The notes under the pieces were generated by a model, which was given only the letters and a program-made list of their open reading frames with translations, was not told the origin of the DNA and made no database searches. A DNA stretch of 64,000 nucleotides from Bacteroidales bacterium. GTDB taxonomy: Bacteria > Bacteroidota > Bacteroidia > Bacteroidales > UBA932. This document shows positions 1 through 8,227 of the stretch, one piece after another. Position 1 is the first letter of the stretch; each line of letters opens with the position of its first letter. Location: the NCBI GenBank assembly GCA_017429475.1, contig JAFROX010000002.1, positions 1-64,000 on the forward strand, written 5' to 3'. A program made the position numbers and the translations under genes.

Positions 1-27
1 CTGAGCCAGGATCAAACTCTCCATTGT
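1..27 (-). rRNA. 16S rRNA, 5' end only (partial)
   Basis: The first bases are the reverse complement of the universal 16S 5' primer site (AGAGTTTGATCCTGGCTCAG). Aligned with the E. coli 5' end, the mature RNA would begin near base 27. The rest of the gene lies to the left of the window, so the rRNA operon is transcribed leftwards. Confidence 0.95.
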
Positions 28-182
28 ATAATCTTTATAAATTTCAGTCCGACCCCGCTCTACTCTTCTCTAAAGAAATTCACGCTTGCTCTTTCAATTG
101 TTATGCTACAATTGCCTTGTACTTTTCAAAGTACTTAGTCTTCCATCTTTTCAATCAACTTTTCCTACGCTTCTTCCGAAAC
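28..182 (-). other. 16S rRNA leader region
   Basis: The stretch between the rRNA promoter and the 16S 5' end would be the transcribed leader, about 155 nt. It is A/T-rich and holds two short dyads: GTACTT/AAGTAC around 119-134 and a pair of CAATTG palindromes at 95-100 and 109-114. These could be part of the rRNA processing stem, whose other arm lies outside the window. No protein gene is seen. Confidence 0.6.
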
Positions 183-188
183 GGGCTG

Positions 189-219
189 CAAATATAGCCC
201 TTCTTTTTTTATCTCCAAA
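189..219 (-). promoter_or_regulatory. Strong Bacteroidota-type rRNA promoter
   Basis: On the minus strand a -33 element TTTG (219-216) is followed after exactly 19 bp by a -7 element TATATTTG (196-189), a perfect match to the TAnnTTTG consensus of Bacteroidota primary sigma factor. Upstream it is A/T-rich. The start of transcription should fall near base 182, leading into the 16S gene. Confidence 0.8.
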
Positions 220-238
220 AAAATATGAAAATATTTTC

Positions 239-272
239 AAAAAAAAGACCGGCGACTTCAGAATCGCCGGTC
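239..272 (-). terminator. Intrinsic terminator of the DUF1080 gene
   Basis: Perfect 9-bp stem GACCGGCGA/TCGCCGGTC (247-255 with 264-272), 8-nt loop, followed on the minus strand by eight T residues. It lies just after the stop of the 295-1185 gene and isolates that gene from the rRNA promoter. Confidence 0.88.
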
Positions 273-294
273 CTTATATTGGAATCAGCAGATC

Positions 295-1185
295 CTAGAG
301 CTCACGAATCCAGATATTTCTGAAGCTTACAGGCTCGCTGGGATCTCCGTGGGCCTGGAGGAGGAGTTTATAAGTGGTATTCTGGTTAACCGGCGGAATA
401 CCGATATAGGAAGTAGTACCGATGATTTCCACATCGTTCAATACGACTACACCATTATATATAAGGGTAACTCTCGGTTTGGTCCTGTACTGGCCGAGTT
501 TGTTGAAAGTAGGAGCAGTGAAGATGAGGTCATAATACTGCCACTCACCATTGGGACGTGAAGGGTTCACCAGAGGAATGGTCTGTTTGTAAACACTGCC
601 GACCATACCGTTCACATATGTAGGGTTATTGTAACCGTCGAGAATCTGAATCTCATAACCGGTGTTGCCACCAATCTTGAGACCTGTGTTGCCACGGCTC
701 TGGCCGCTGCCCTGTATTCCCTCGGGAACACGCCACTCGAGGTGGATCTGGAAATCACCGAACTCACGTTTAGTGATGATGTCACCTGCGCTCTTGTTTA
801 CTGTGAGCAGACCGTCAGCCACTGTCCACTGAGCTTCTCCGCCGCCGCGCGCTGACTCCCATTCATTAAGGTTTGTACCGTCGAAAAGGATGATAGCATC
901 TGAGGGAGCGCCCCAATTCTGGTTCTTTGCGTCGAAAGAGCCGGGAGTAACTGTCGGGGGAACCGGATCGTAGAATTCGGTCATTTCCGGAGTCATTCTG
1001 GGAGCTTCCTGGCCGTTAGGCTGCTGGGTACCACCCACCCTGCTGGGAGGAGTACGAACGCCTTGCTGCTGAGGTGCGCCGGCAGGTCTGCCTTGAGGAG
1101 GTCCTTGCGGGGGCTGTGCGAGAGCCGATCCGCTTAGAAGCATAATAAGTGCTGCAGAAGCAGCAAGAAGGATATTCTTTTTCAT
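295..1185 (-). CDS. Secreted DUF1080 (3-keto-disaccharide hydrolase-like) protein
   Basis: 296-residue exported protein. Start chosen at the ATG at 1185, which gives a classic signal peptide (MKKNILLAASA...ALAQ, cleavage near residue 24); an upstream in-frame start would put 36 residues before it. Residues about 24-60 are rich in Pro, Gln and Gly; the remainder is the DUF1080 fold, a LamG-like beta-sandwich, seen in the stretches IILFDGTNLNEW, FQIHLEWRVPEG and the C-terminal SFRNIWIREL. Family members act on sugars (some are 3-keto-glycoside hydrolases) or serve as binding modules, so the substrate is not known. The gene has its own terminator and a promoter shared back to back with nhaA. Confidence 0.85.
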   Translation of the reverse strand: MKKNILLAASAALIMLLSGSALAQPPQGPPQGRPAGAPQQQGVRTPPSRVGGTQQPNGQEAPRMTPEMTEFYDPVPPTVTPGSFDAKNQNWGAPSDAIILFDGTNLNEWESARGGGEAQWTVADGLLTVNKSAGDIITKREFGDFQIHLEWRVPEGIQGSGQSRGNTGLKIGGNTGYEIQILDGYNNPTYVNGMVGSVYKQTIPLVNPSRPNGEWQYYDLIFTAPTFNKLGQYRTKPRVTLIYNGVVVLNDVEIIGTTSYIGIPPVNQNTTYKLLLQAHGDPSEPVSFRNIWIREL

Positions 1186-1215
1186 TTTACTAAATAAATT
1201 GGTTGATAAACGATT

Positions 1216-1252
1216 TTTGCAAATATAATATTTTTTCATCGTATTTTTGCAA
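1216..1252. promoter_or_regulatory. Overlapping divergent promoters for DUF1080 gene and nhaA
   Basis: The 88-bp gap between the two divergent genes holds TATTTTTG on the plus strand (1242-1249, for nhaA) and TATATTTG on the minus strand (1227-1220, for the DUF1080 gene). The plus-strand TTTG (1216-1219) touches the minus -7 box, and a direct repeat ATTTTTGCAA occurs at 1213-1222 and 1243-1252. Spacing from TTTG to the plus -7 box is 22 bp, longer than ideal. Confidence 0.55.
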
Positions 1253-1273
1253 TAGATTTTACAAAAGCTTTTT

Positions 1274-2608
1274 ATGAAAACCAAAGCCCTCAACGCCGGC
1301 AGATTCTACACACGCAACGCATTCCAGCAGTTCACCAAAAGCGGATCCATCGGAGGATTCATCCTGTTCTTCTGTGCAATTATCGCTGTTGTCGTTGCCA
1401 ATGTACCCAGCCTTCAGCACCTGCTCAGGATCTGGGACGTCGACATGGGCATTGAGATAGGCAAGTTTTCCATCAAGATGGACTTCATCCAATGGATCAA
1501 CGACGGCTTGATGGCTATCTTCTTCCTGAATGTAGGACTTGAAATAAAGCACGAAATACTGGCTGGCGAGCTGTCGCAGCCCAAGAAAGCGATGCTGCCT
1601 ATTTTCGCGGCGCTGGGAGGAATGATCGTTCCCGCCCTGATCTACACTTTCTTCAACGCCGGCACGGCCAGCGCCAATGGATGGGGCATTCCGATGGCTA
1701 CCGACATCGCTTTTGCGATGGGTGTGCTCGCACTGCTCGGCAAAAGCTGTCCCATCGGACTCAAGGTCTTTCTGACAGCCCTGGCAATCGTGGATGACCT
1801 CGGCAGTATCCTTGTTCTGGCAATTTTCTACCCTACACACGCCATTCACGGGATATTCCTCGTCTATGCGGCAATTGTAATGCTGATACTTTTGGCCTTG
1901 AACTATCTGAATGCCCGCAATCCTATGCTGTACATCATCCCGGGACTGTTCCTGTGGTATTTCATATTCAAGTCCGGCATTCACGCAACAATAGCCGGAG
2001 TACTGCTTGCCATAACCATACCGGCGAAGACCCGCATCAACGAAGTCCGGTTCTACACTAACGTCCAGCACCTGCTGAACAAGTTCAAGGCAGCCAGCCA
2101 CGGCCAGCTTGAGGCCGAAACCACCCCCGAACAGCTCGACCTGCTTCATCAGATCAACAACCGCGTTGATGACATCAGCCCTATCACCGACCGTTTCCAG
2201 GTTGCCCTCAACACTCCAGTAAACTACATTATCATGCCGTTGTTCGCACTCGCAAATGCAGGGGTGGCCTTCAGCGGTGAGATTTTCGCAGGCGGCTATT
2301 TCCACATCGCGCTCGGAATCTTCTTCGGCCTGCTGCTGGGCAAGCCTATCGGCATCTTCCTCTTCAGCTGGCTGTCAATCAAGCTCAAGCTCGCTCAGCT
2401 GCCTTCTAAATCCACTTACAAGCAGCTGTTCGCCATCGGCATGGTCGGCAGCATCGGTTTCACAATGTCTCTATTCATCGACAACCTGGCATTCACCGAT
2501 CCCGAGATGATTGCGGTGGGCAAGGCTGCAGTGCTGGTGACTTCGGCCCTCGCCGTCATCCTCGGCTTCCTGGCCGTCAAGCTAACCGCCAATAAAAAAG
2601 AAGATTAA
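1274..2608 (+). CDS. nhaA: Na+/H+ antiporter NhaA
   Basis: 444-residue inner-membrane antiporter that expels Na+ in exchange for H+ and controls internal pH. Typical NhaA signatures are present: INDGLMAIFFLNVGLEIKHE near the N terminus, GWGIPMATDIAFAMGVLALLG and LTALAIVDDLGSILVLAIFY, which carry the paired Asp residues of the ion site, and GKPIGIFLFSW plus GSIGFTMSLFI near the end. About twelve hydrophobic segments can be traced, with a hydrophilic insert around residues 265-300. Length is slightly above that of E. coli NhaA because of this insert. The gene stands alone; a ribosomal operon promoter follows. Na+ handling fits a cell that also carries Rnf. Confidence 0.96.
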   Translation: MKTKALNAGRFYTRNAFQQFTKSGSIGGFILFFCAIIAVVVANVPSLQHLLRIWDVDMGIEIGKFSIKMDFIQWINDGLMAIFFLNVGLEIKHEILAGELSQPKKAMLPIFAALGGMIVPALIYTFFNAGTASANGWGIPMATDIAFAMGVLALLGKSCPIGLKVFLTALAIVDDLGSILVLAIFYPTHAIHGIFLVYAAIVMLILLALNYLNARNPMLYIIPGLFLWYFIFKSGIHATIAGVLLAITIPAKTRINEVRFYTNVQHLLNKFKAASHGQLEAETTPEQLDLLHQINNRVDDISPITDRFQVALNTPVNYIIMPLFALANAGVAFSGEIFAGGYFHIALGIFFGLLLGKPIGIFLFSWLSIKLKLAQLPSKSTYKQLFAIGMVGSIGFTMSLFIDNLAFTDPEMIAVGKAAVLVTSALAVILGFLAVKLTANKKED

Positions 2609-2622
2609 TTTCTTCAGCGCGT

Positions 2623-2652
2623 TTTGTATTTTCAAAAAAAGGCGTATTTTTG
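2623..2652 (+). promoter_or_regulatory. Promoter of rpsP-rimM
   Basis: TTTG at 2623-2626, an 18-bp spacer and TATTTTTG at 2645-2652 fit the Bacteroidota promoter consensus. Transcription would start around 2658, leaving a leader of about 55 nt before rpsP. Confidence 0.7.
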
Positions 2653-2712
2653 CAGACCTTTTCTCGAGAAGATAAGGAAGTTAACCTCATTATTAACTTT
2701 AAATGACACATT

Positions 2713-3285
2713 ATGGCTGTTAAAATTCGCCTTGCACGCCACGGAAAAAAGAACTACGCTTTTTATCATATCGTGGTAACTGACGTCCGCTCACCTCGTG
2801 ACGGCCGTTTTATCGAGCAGATCGGTAGCTACAATCCCAACACCAACCCTGCAACCATCGTTCTCAACAATGACAGAGCTCTTTACTGGCTCAATTGCGG
2901 TGCCCAGCCCTCTCCCACTACACGTCGTATCCTTTCTTACGAAGGTGTACTCCTCAAGAAACATCTTGAAGGCGGTGTGAAGAAGGGTGCTTTCTCAGAA
3001 GCTGAGGCCCAGAAGAGATGGGACGCTTGGAAGGCTGAGAGAGATGCCAAGATCGCGAACAAGATCAGCGCTGTGAAGAACGCCGGCATCGAGGCTGCCA
3101 AAGCTGCCAAAGCTGCAGAAGCCAAAGTAAATGCTGAGCGTGCTGAAGCTATTGCCAAGAAGAAAGCTGAAGAAGCTGCCGCCAAGGCTGCTGCCGAAGC
3201 TGAGGCAAAAGCCGCCGCTGAAGCTGAAGCCGCTGCTGAAGCTCCCGCTGAAGAAGCTGCTGAAGAAGCTCCCGCTGAAGCTTAA
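2713..3285 (+). CDS. rpsP: 30S ribosomal protein S16 with long Ala-rich tail
   Basis: 190 residues. The first 80 or so are the S16 fold ([20 protein letters not shown], then [15 protein letters not shown]), a small-subunit assembly protein. S16 of E. coli is only 82 residues; here residues about 110-190 form an Ala/Glu/Lys-rich extension ending in repeated AEEA units, predicted helical or disordered and acidic at the end. Such tails are common in this phylum. rimM follows after 4 bp, so the pair is an operon, as in many bacteria where S16 and its 30S maturation factor are linked. Confidence 0.97.
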   Translation: MAVKIRLARHGKKNYAFYHIVVTDVRSPRDGRFIEQIGSYNPNTNPATIVLNNDRALYWLNCGAQPSPTTRRILSYEGVLLKKHLEGGVKKGAFSEAEAQKRWDAWKAERDAKIANKISAVKNAGIEAAKAAKAAEAKVNAERAEAIAKKKAEEAAAKAAAEAEAKAAAEAEAAAEAPAEEAAEEAPAEA

Positions 3286-3289
3286 TTTC

Positions 3290-3760
3290 ATGCGAATTCT
3301 CAAATCCTACGGAACCGAAGGCGGTGTCATAGTAAGCACTGCATCCATTCCTGAGGATTTCGACATCACAGAACCGGTATTCATCGATTTCGATGAATTG
3401 CCGGTTCCTTTTTTTATAGAAGAATTCAAGGCCCACGGCAGCAAGAAGGCCTTCCTGAAACTCGAAGACATCGACAGTCTGCAGGATGCCGAGGAACTGG
3501 TGGGCAAGGACATTTTCTTCAGTCTGGAAGAAGATGATGATTTTGCGGGTTTCACCGGGCTGGAAGTATTCGACGCCATCACTTCCAAACAGGTCGGCAT
3601 CGTCAGGGAGTATGTCGACATTCCCTCCAACCCGTGCCTGGAGGTAGAAATTGCCTCATCCGGCGAAACGGTTCTCATACCCTGCCACGATGAACTCATC
3701 GACAGGGTGGACGAAAAGAAAGGCCGTATTTTCCTAAGGATTCCCGAGGGACTTCTCTAG
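3290..3760 (+). CDS. rimM: Ribosome maturation factor RimM
   Basis: 156-residue protein that helps 16S rRNA 3'-domain processing and S19/S13 assembly. The start at 3290 (MRILKSYGTEGGV) follows the rpsP stop by 4 bp; starts further upstream in this frame lie inside rpsP and are not credible. The N-terminal RimM barrel covers roughly residues 1-80 (FKAHGSKKAFLKLEDIDSLQDAEELVGKDIF) and the C-terminal PRC-like barrel contains LEVFDAITSKQVGIVREYVDIPSNPCLEV and ILIPCHDELI-like strands. Its TAG stop lies in the palindrome CTAG, whose other strand is the stop of def. Confidence 0.93.
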   Translation: MRILKSYGTEGGVIVSTASIPEDFDITEPVFIDFDELPVPFFIEEFKAHGSKKAFLKLEDIDSLQDAEELVGKDIFFSLEEDDDFAGFTGLEVFDAITSKQVGIVREYVDIPSNPCLEVEIASSGETVLIPCHDELIDRVDEKKGRIFLRIPEGLL

Positions 3761-4320
3761 TTCTCCACTTTAGCTTTATAGCGGGTATTGACGCAACCCT
3801 TTGATATGCCGCGGAGCTTGCCTGATATAAGCTTCTTCCGGATGGGCGATGCGTGGTCTGTGAACACGATACCGTCGAGATGGTCCATTTCGTGCTGCAC
3901 CATACGGGAGGCGAAATCGTCGAAGGTTTCTTCCTTGAGCTCGAAATTCTCGTCGTAATATCTCACCGTGATGACCTTGGGCCTGATGACATCTGCGTCA
4001 ACGTCGGGAATGCTCAGACAGCCTTCGTTGTATTCGGAAGTCTCCTCGCTCTCGCTCACGATTTCGGGATTGATCATCTTGCGGTAGAAATCCTTGAGCT
4101 CGGGATATTTCTCGGTAAGGTCCGAACCGTCGACAATAAGCAAGCGCTTGCTCACTCCCACCTGGGGAGCCGCAATGCCGCAGCCGTCTGCCTTCTTCAT
4201 GGTTTCGTGCATATTGTTGAGCAGTTCGGTCAGGGCGGCGCGGTCGTCCTTGCTAAGGTCGACAGGGGCCGCAACCTCACGGAGGACCTTTGATCCATAG
4301 AGATATATAGGTAGTATCAT
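3757..4320 (-). CDS. def: Peptide deformylase
   Basis: 187-residue Fe2+/Zn2+ hydrolase that removes the formyl group from nascent protein N termini. All three signature motifs are visible: GCGIAAPQVG, EGCLSIP and QHEMDHLDG (the HExxH-type metal site plus the metal-binding Cys). Length is normal. It follows ruvX by 3 bp on the same strand and shares its stop palindrome with convergent rimM. The formylating partner (Fmt) is elsewhere in this window as half of a fusion gene at 52970. Confidence 0.96.
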   Translation of the reverse strand: MILPIYLYGSKVLREVAAPVDLSKDDRAALTELLNNMHETMKKADGCGIAAPQVGVSKRLLIVDGSDLTEKYPELKDFYRKMINPEIVSESEETSEYNEGCLSIPDVDADVIRPKVITVRYYDENFELKEETFDDFASRMVQHEMDHLDGIVFTDHASPIRKKLISGKLRGISKGCVNTRYKAKVEN

Positions 4321-4323
4321 ATC

Positions 4324-4758
4324 CTAATCTGTTTTTCTGTCCATAAAAGTCTGAAGGATCAGCGCAGCGCTCACTTTGTCGACTGCAGCCTTGTCCCTGC
4401 GTGCCATCTTCTTGACACCGCCGTCAATAAGCGAACGGTGTGCCAAAACCGATGTGAAGCGTTCATCTTCCAGAGTCACAGGGATATCCGGAAAGTTCTT
4501 GCCGAGCAATTTGAGAAAGACATCCACATCGGCCGCAGCCTCGCTTGGCTTGTTGTCCATATTCATCGGATAGCCCACGACGAAGCGTACAATGGTCTCA
4601 TCCAGACTGAGTTTTTTAAGATAATCTATTATCTTTGCCGTTTGAACAGTTTCCACCGGAGAGGCAAACATCATCAGGGGATCACTCATTGCAACCCCTG
4701 TGCGTTTTTTTCCATAGTCTATGCCGACAAGCCTGTTCACAGCCTGCAAAGTTAACAT
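4324..4758 (-). CDS. ruvX: Putative pre-16S rRNA nuclease / Holliday junction resolvase YqgF
   Basis: RNase H-like nuclease needed for 16S 5' maturation in E. coli. Motifs: VGIDYGKKRTGVAMSDP at the N terminus (first acidic residue), FVVGYPMNMDN in the middle and LEDERFTSVLAHRSL, ending with DKAAVDKVSAALILQTFM, which has the last catalytic Asp. The ATG at 4758 gives 144 residues. The GTG at 4740 (VNRLVGIDYG) fits the usual family N terminus better, and a -7 box TAACTTTG lies at 4754-4747 inside the longer reading frame, so the shorter 138-residue form is a real alternative. The gene is upstream of def and back to back with an M23 peptidase gene. Confidence 0.92.
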   Translation of the reverse strand: MLTLQAVNRLVGIDYGKKRTGVAMSDPLMMFASPVETVQTAKIIDYLKKLSLDETIVRFVVGYPMNMDNKPSEAAADVDVFLKLLGKNFPDIPVTLEDERFTSVLAHRSLIDGGVKKMARRDKAAVDKVSAALILQTFMDRKTD

Positions 4759-4760
4759 TT

Positions 4761-5618
4761 ATGTTGAAAAGACTTAAAAATATATTCCGCATCCGAAGGA
4801 ACTGGAGGCTCACTGTCAGGGATATCGAGACTAACGCCGAGTTTTTCTCGCGGACTACATCGAGAGGGCTCCTCATAGCGATGGGAGCGATTGCAGCCTT
4901 TCTGCTGATCGCCGCCACCTATTGCATTACGGCCTTCACCCCTGTGCGCTACCTCATACCGGGTTATCCTTCGAAAGAGGTGCGGGCCTTACAGGAAGCC
5001 AACCAGCACAGAATCGACTCTCTCGAGAACGAAGTGTCGCTCTGGGCATTCCAGGTCAACAACATCCAGCGCATCGTCACCGGCCGCGAGCCCATCGATA
5101 TGGACAGTCTCCGCGTGATGCAGAAAGATTCCGCCTCCAGCCTCTACAGACAGCTGTACGCCCAGAGAGATTCCGTCCTGCGCAACGAAGTCATCAGCGA
5201 AGAGACTTTCAACATTTCATCGAGGGGAAGGAACATCGAACAGCTCGAAGGGATTCACTTCTTCACCCCTGTCAAAGGAATAATCACCCAAAGCTATAAC
5301 GTAGCCACCGGCCATCCCTATATTGACATCGCAGCAGCCGAAGACGAGATAGTATATTCCGTGCTGGACGGCACGGTCATAAGCGCAGGCTGGAATGACG
5401 ACACCGGCTACACCATCCAGATACAGCACAGCCACAATCTGGTTTCTATCTACAAGCACAATTCCCGTCTGCTCAAGAAAACCGGGGACAAAGTGTCTGC
5501 AGGCACTCCTGTCGCAGTGGTCGGAGACACCGGCAAACTGAGTTACGGCATACATCTGCATTTCGAACTCTGGCACAACGGAGAGGCCATCGACCCTACC
5601 GAATACATCAAGTTCTAG
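4761..5618 (+). CDS. M23 family (LytM-type) metallopeptidase, membrane-anchored
   Basis: 285 residues from the ATG at 4761; an in-frame start further upstream would overlap ruvX. A short cytoplasmic N terminus precedes one transmembrane helix (about residues 34-56, LLIAMGAIAAFLLIAATYC), then a stem of about 100 residues and the M23 domain. The zinc ligands are present: HPYID (His and Asp) and the His-x-His in GIHLHFELW; the catalytic-type His in SIYKHNS is also there. It probably cuts or senses peptidoglycan cross-bridges in the periplasm. dxr follows after 1 bp. Confidence 0.88.
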   Translation: MLKRLKNIFRIRRNWRLTVRDIETNAEFFSRTTSRGLLIAMGAIAAFLLIAATYCITAFTPVRYLIPGYPSKEVRALQEANQHRIDSLENEVSLWAFQVNNIQRIVTGREPIDMDSLRVMQKDSASSLYRQLYAQRDSVLRNEVISEETFNISSRGRNIEQLEGIHFFTPVKGIITQSYNVATGHPYIDIAAAEDEIVYSVLDGTVISAGWNDDTGYTIQIQHSHNLVSIYKHNSRLLKKTGDKVSAGTPVAVVGDTGKLSYGIHLHFELWHNGEAIDPTEYIKF

Positions 5619-5619
5619 A

Positions 5620-6783
5620 ATGGACATGCCTAAAAGACATATCGCGATACTTGGTTCCACGGGATCCATAGGCACTCAGGCCCTGGATGTCATAGGCCAG
5701 CATCCCGAAGCCTTTCAGGTGGAGCTCCTCACGGCAAACAGCAACAGCAGGCTTCTTATAGAGCAGGCTGCCCGCTTCCGTCCTAATGCCGTAGTCATAT
5801 GCGACGAAAGCCGCTACGACGAGGTGCAGTCTGCGCTTGATCCTCTCGACATCAAGGTTTTCACCGGCATCGATTCCATCTGCAGGCTTGTTCAGGGCGA
5901 AGAAATCGACATCGTCCTGACGGCTATGGTCGGATTCAGCGGCCTGCGGCCCACCATATCGGCAATCGCGGCTTCGAAGACAATAGCTCTTGCCAACAAG
6001 GAGACCCTAGTCGCCGCAGGAGAGATCGTGACCTCCCTGGCAAGGCAGTTCAAGGCTCCGATAGTACCGGTTGATTCCGAGCATTCAGCCATATTCCAAT
6101 GCCTCGCAGGGAACTGTTCCCCGATAGAAAAAATCCTTCTGACCGGATCTGGAGGACCTTTTCTCAATGCGTCGAAGGAAGAAATATACAACGCGACAAA
6201 AGAGCAGGCGCTGAACCATCCACGCTGGAAAATGGGAGCCAAGGTGACCATAGACTCGGCAAGCCTGATGAACAAAGGGCTGGAGCTGATCGAAGCCCGG
6301 TGGCTCTTCAACACCTCTGCCCAGGACATCGAAGTGGTGATCCACCCTCAGTCCGTCATACATTCGATGGTGCAGTTCCAAGACGGAACGGTAATGGCCC
6401 AGATGAGCATTCCCGATATGAGGATTCCCATACAGTACGCCATAGGATATCCGCTCCGGCGCCGCCTCGACACCCGTCGCATCGATTTTGCCCAGCTGGC
6501 GTCGATGACCTTTTTCAAGCCTGACACTGAGCGCTTCCCCTGTCTCGGATATGCTTATGCCGCACTCAAGGAAGGAGGCAATGCCACCTGTATTATGAAT
6601 GCCGCCAACGAAGTGGCCGTGGCCGCATTTTTGCAGGGAAAAATCCGCTTCGGACAGATCCCTGAAGTAATTGACCACACGATGTCGGTTTCACAGACGG
6701 TCCGCGCCGCGGATCTGGAATCGATCTATATAACAAATGATTCGGCCCGCAAGACTGCAGAAGAATACATCAACAAATTGTAA
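5620..6783 (+). CDS. dxr: 1-deoxy-D-xylulose 5-phosphate reductoisomerase
   Basis: 387-residue NADPH enzyme that makes 2-C-methyl-D-erythritol 4-phosphate, the committed step of the MEP isoprenoid pathway. The NADPH site (ILGSTGSIGTQALDVI) is at the N terminus. ALANKETLVAAGEIV, VDSEHSAIFQCL, SLMNKGLELIEARWLF and VVIHPQSVIHSMVQF carry the metal- and substrate-binding residues. The ATG at 5620 is 1 bp after the peptidase stop; a second ATG two codons on is equally possible. rseP follows after 2 bp, an arrangement common in Bacteroidota. Confidence 0.97.
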   Translation: MDMPKRHIAILGSTGSIGTQALDVIGQHPEAFQVELLTANSNSRLLIEQAARFRPNAVVICDESRYDEVQSALDPLDIKVFTGIDSICRLVQGEEIDIVLTAMVGFSGLRPTISAIAASKTIALANKETLVAAGEIVTSLARQFKAPIVPVDSEHSAIFQCLAGNCSPIEKILLTGSGGPFLNASKEEIYNATKEQALNHPRWKMGAKVTIDSASLMNKGLELIEARWLFNTSAQDIEVVIHPQSVIHSMVQFQDGTVMAQMSIPDMRIPIQYAIGYPLRRRLDTRRIDFAQLASMTFFKPDTERFPCLGYAYAALKEGGNATCIMNAANEVAVAAFLQGKIRFGQIPEVIDHTMSVSQTVRAADLESIYITNDSARKTAEEYINKL

Positions 6784-6785
6784 AA

Positions 6786-8210
6786 ATGGTTGTCTTAGTC
6801 AAGATAGTTCAAGTCATATTCGCCCTCTCGCTGCTGGTTCTCGTGCACGAGTTCGGGCATTTCCTTTTCGCGAAACTCTTCAGGATCAGGGTTGAGAAGT
6901 TCTATATGTTCTTCAACCCGCAGTTCTCCCTGATGAGGGTAAAGAAGTTCAAAGGCAAGCTGCATTTCAAGTTCTTCTCGAAGAACGTTCCACAGATCGA
7001 AGCTGACGCCGACCGCAGCGTCCTGGACGACGATGACTGGAACAAGTATCCCGACAATACCGAATACGGCATCGGCTGGGTTCCGCTGGGAGGCTACTGC
7101 GCCATCGGCGGTATGATCGACGAGACAACGAAGGCCGACCAGCTCAGCAAGGAACCCCAGCCGTGGGAGTTCCGAACAAAGCCGGCCTGGCAGCGTTTCC
7201 TCGTGATGTTCGGAGGCGTGTTCTTCAATTTCATCCTTGCAATAGTGCTCTACGCATCAGTGCTTCACCATTGGGGAGAGCAATACATCAAGAATGAAGA
7301 CGCGACCTACGGCGTCGCAGTGAACGACCTGGCTTACGAGATCGGGTTCCGCAACGGCGACCGCATCCTGAGCTTCGACAACGTTCCCGTCGACGACTTC
7401 TCTCAGCTTCAGGTCGATATGATCCGCTCAAAAGCCACGACCGCCCAGGTAATCCGTGGCGGAGACACCATACAGATCGCCATTGACCCGGTTTATCTCC
7501 CGGCAATGCTCAACTCCGCAGGAATGTTCAGCCTTGCCTTCCCCTTCGTGGTCGACAGCTTGGCAGCCGACTCTCCCAATGCCGGCAGCGGCCTGCAGAA
7601 CGACGACAAGTTCGTCGGCATCAACGGAGAGGATATGTTCCTTGTGCAGGACATCCAGAAAGAACTCGCCAAGCACAGCGAAGATTCTGTAGTGGCTTCG
7701 GTGAACCGTGCGGGCGAAGTGTTCGAAGTGCCTCTGGCAGTCGACACCGCAGGCCATATCGGCGTGCTGCTGGAGAACGACCTCAACAAGTTCTTCCACG
7801 TCACAGAGCACACATATTCCTTCCTTCAGGCAATCCCGGCAGGCATAGCCAAGGCCTGGAACTACATAGGCAACTACATCAAGGAACTCGGACTCATCTT
7901 CTCGCCCAAGACCAAGGCCTACCAGTCGGTCGGCAGTTTCATCGCCATCGGCAGGGTATTCCCCGGCACCTGGGACTGGTACAGGGTATGGAGCCTCACA
8001 GCAATGCTTTCGATAATGCTGGCAGTGCTCAACCTAATCCCCATCCCGGGACTGGATGGAGGCCACATCCTCTTCCTCCTCATCGAGATGATAACGGGCC
8101 GCAAGCTGAGCAACAAGGCTATGGAGATTGCCCAGACCATAGGAATGATATTCCTGCTGGCCCTGATGGTCCTGGCTTTCGGCAATGACATACGAAGTCT
8201 TTTCAAATGA
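6786..8210 (+). CDS. rseP: RIP metalloprotease RseP (site-2 protease)
   Basis: 474-residue intramembrane zinc protease that cuts anti-sigma factors and signal-peptide remnants. The zinc motif HEFGH lies in the first helix (LLVLVHEFGHFLFAKLF) and the third ligand region near the end is LNLIPIPGLDGGHILFLLIE. Two PDZ-like segments are seen between them, around residues 175-235 (IGFRNGDRILSFDNVPVDDF) and 250-320 (NAGSGLQNDDKFVGINGEDM). Hydrophobic helices follow at about 135-155, 400-425 and 450-470. It sits between dxr and a DUF4837 lipoprotein gene, overlapping the latter's reading frame only if an upstream start is used. Confidence 0.95.
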   Translation: MVVLVKIVQVIFALSLLVLVHEFGHFLFAKLFRIRVEKFYMFFNPQFSLMRVKKFKGKLHFKFFSKNVPQIEADADRSVLDDDDWNKYPDNTEYGIGWVPLGGYCAIGGMIDETTKADQLSKEPQPWEFRTKPAWQRFLVMFGGVFFNFILAIVLYASVLHHWGEQYIKNEDATYGVAVNDLAYEIGFRNGDRILSFDNVPVDDFSQLQVDMIRSKATTAQVIRGGDTIQIAIDPVYLPAMLNSAGMFSLAFPFVVDSLAADSPNAGSGLQNDDKFVGINGEDMFLVQDIQKELAKHSEDSVVASVNRAGEVFEVPLAVDTAGHIGVLLENDLNKFFHVTEHTYSFLQAIPAGIAKAWNYIGNYIKELGLIFSPKTKAYQSVGSFIAIGRVFPGTWDWYRVWSLTAMLSIMLAVLNLIPIPGLDGGHILFLLIEMITGRKLSNKAMEIAQTIGMIFLLALMVLAFGNDIRSLFK

Positions 8211-8227
8211 CAATTAATTATAGTATC

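Noticed and set aside
87-94. boxA-like TGCTCTTT near the rRNA leader
   Set aside because: It reads on the plus strand, while the rRNA is transcribed on the minus strand, so it cannot work as an antitermination site in that transcript.
1259-2305. Minus-strand open frame of 348 codons
   Set aside because: It is antisense to nhaA, whose motifs are certain, and has no signal or domain of its own.
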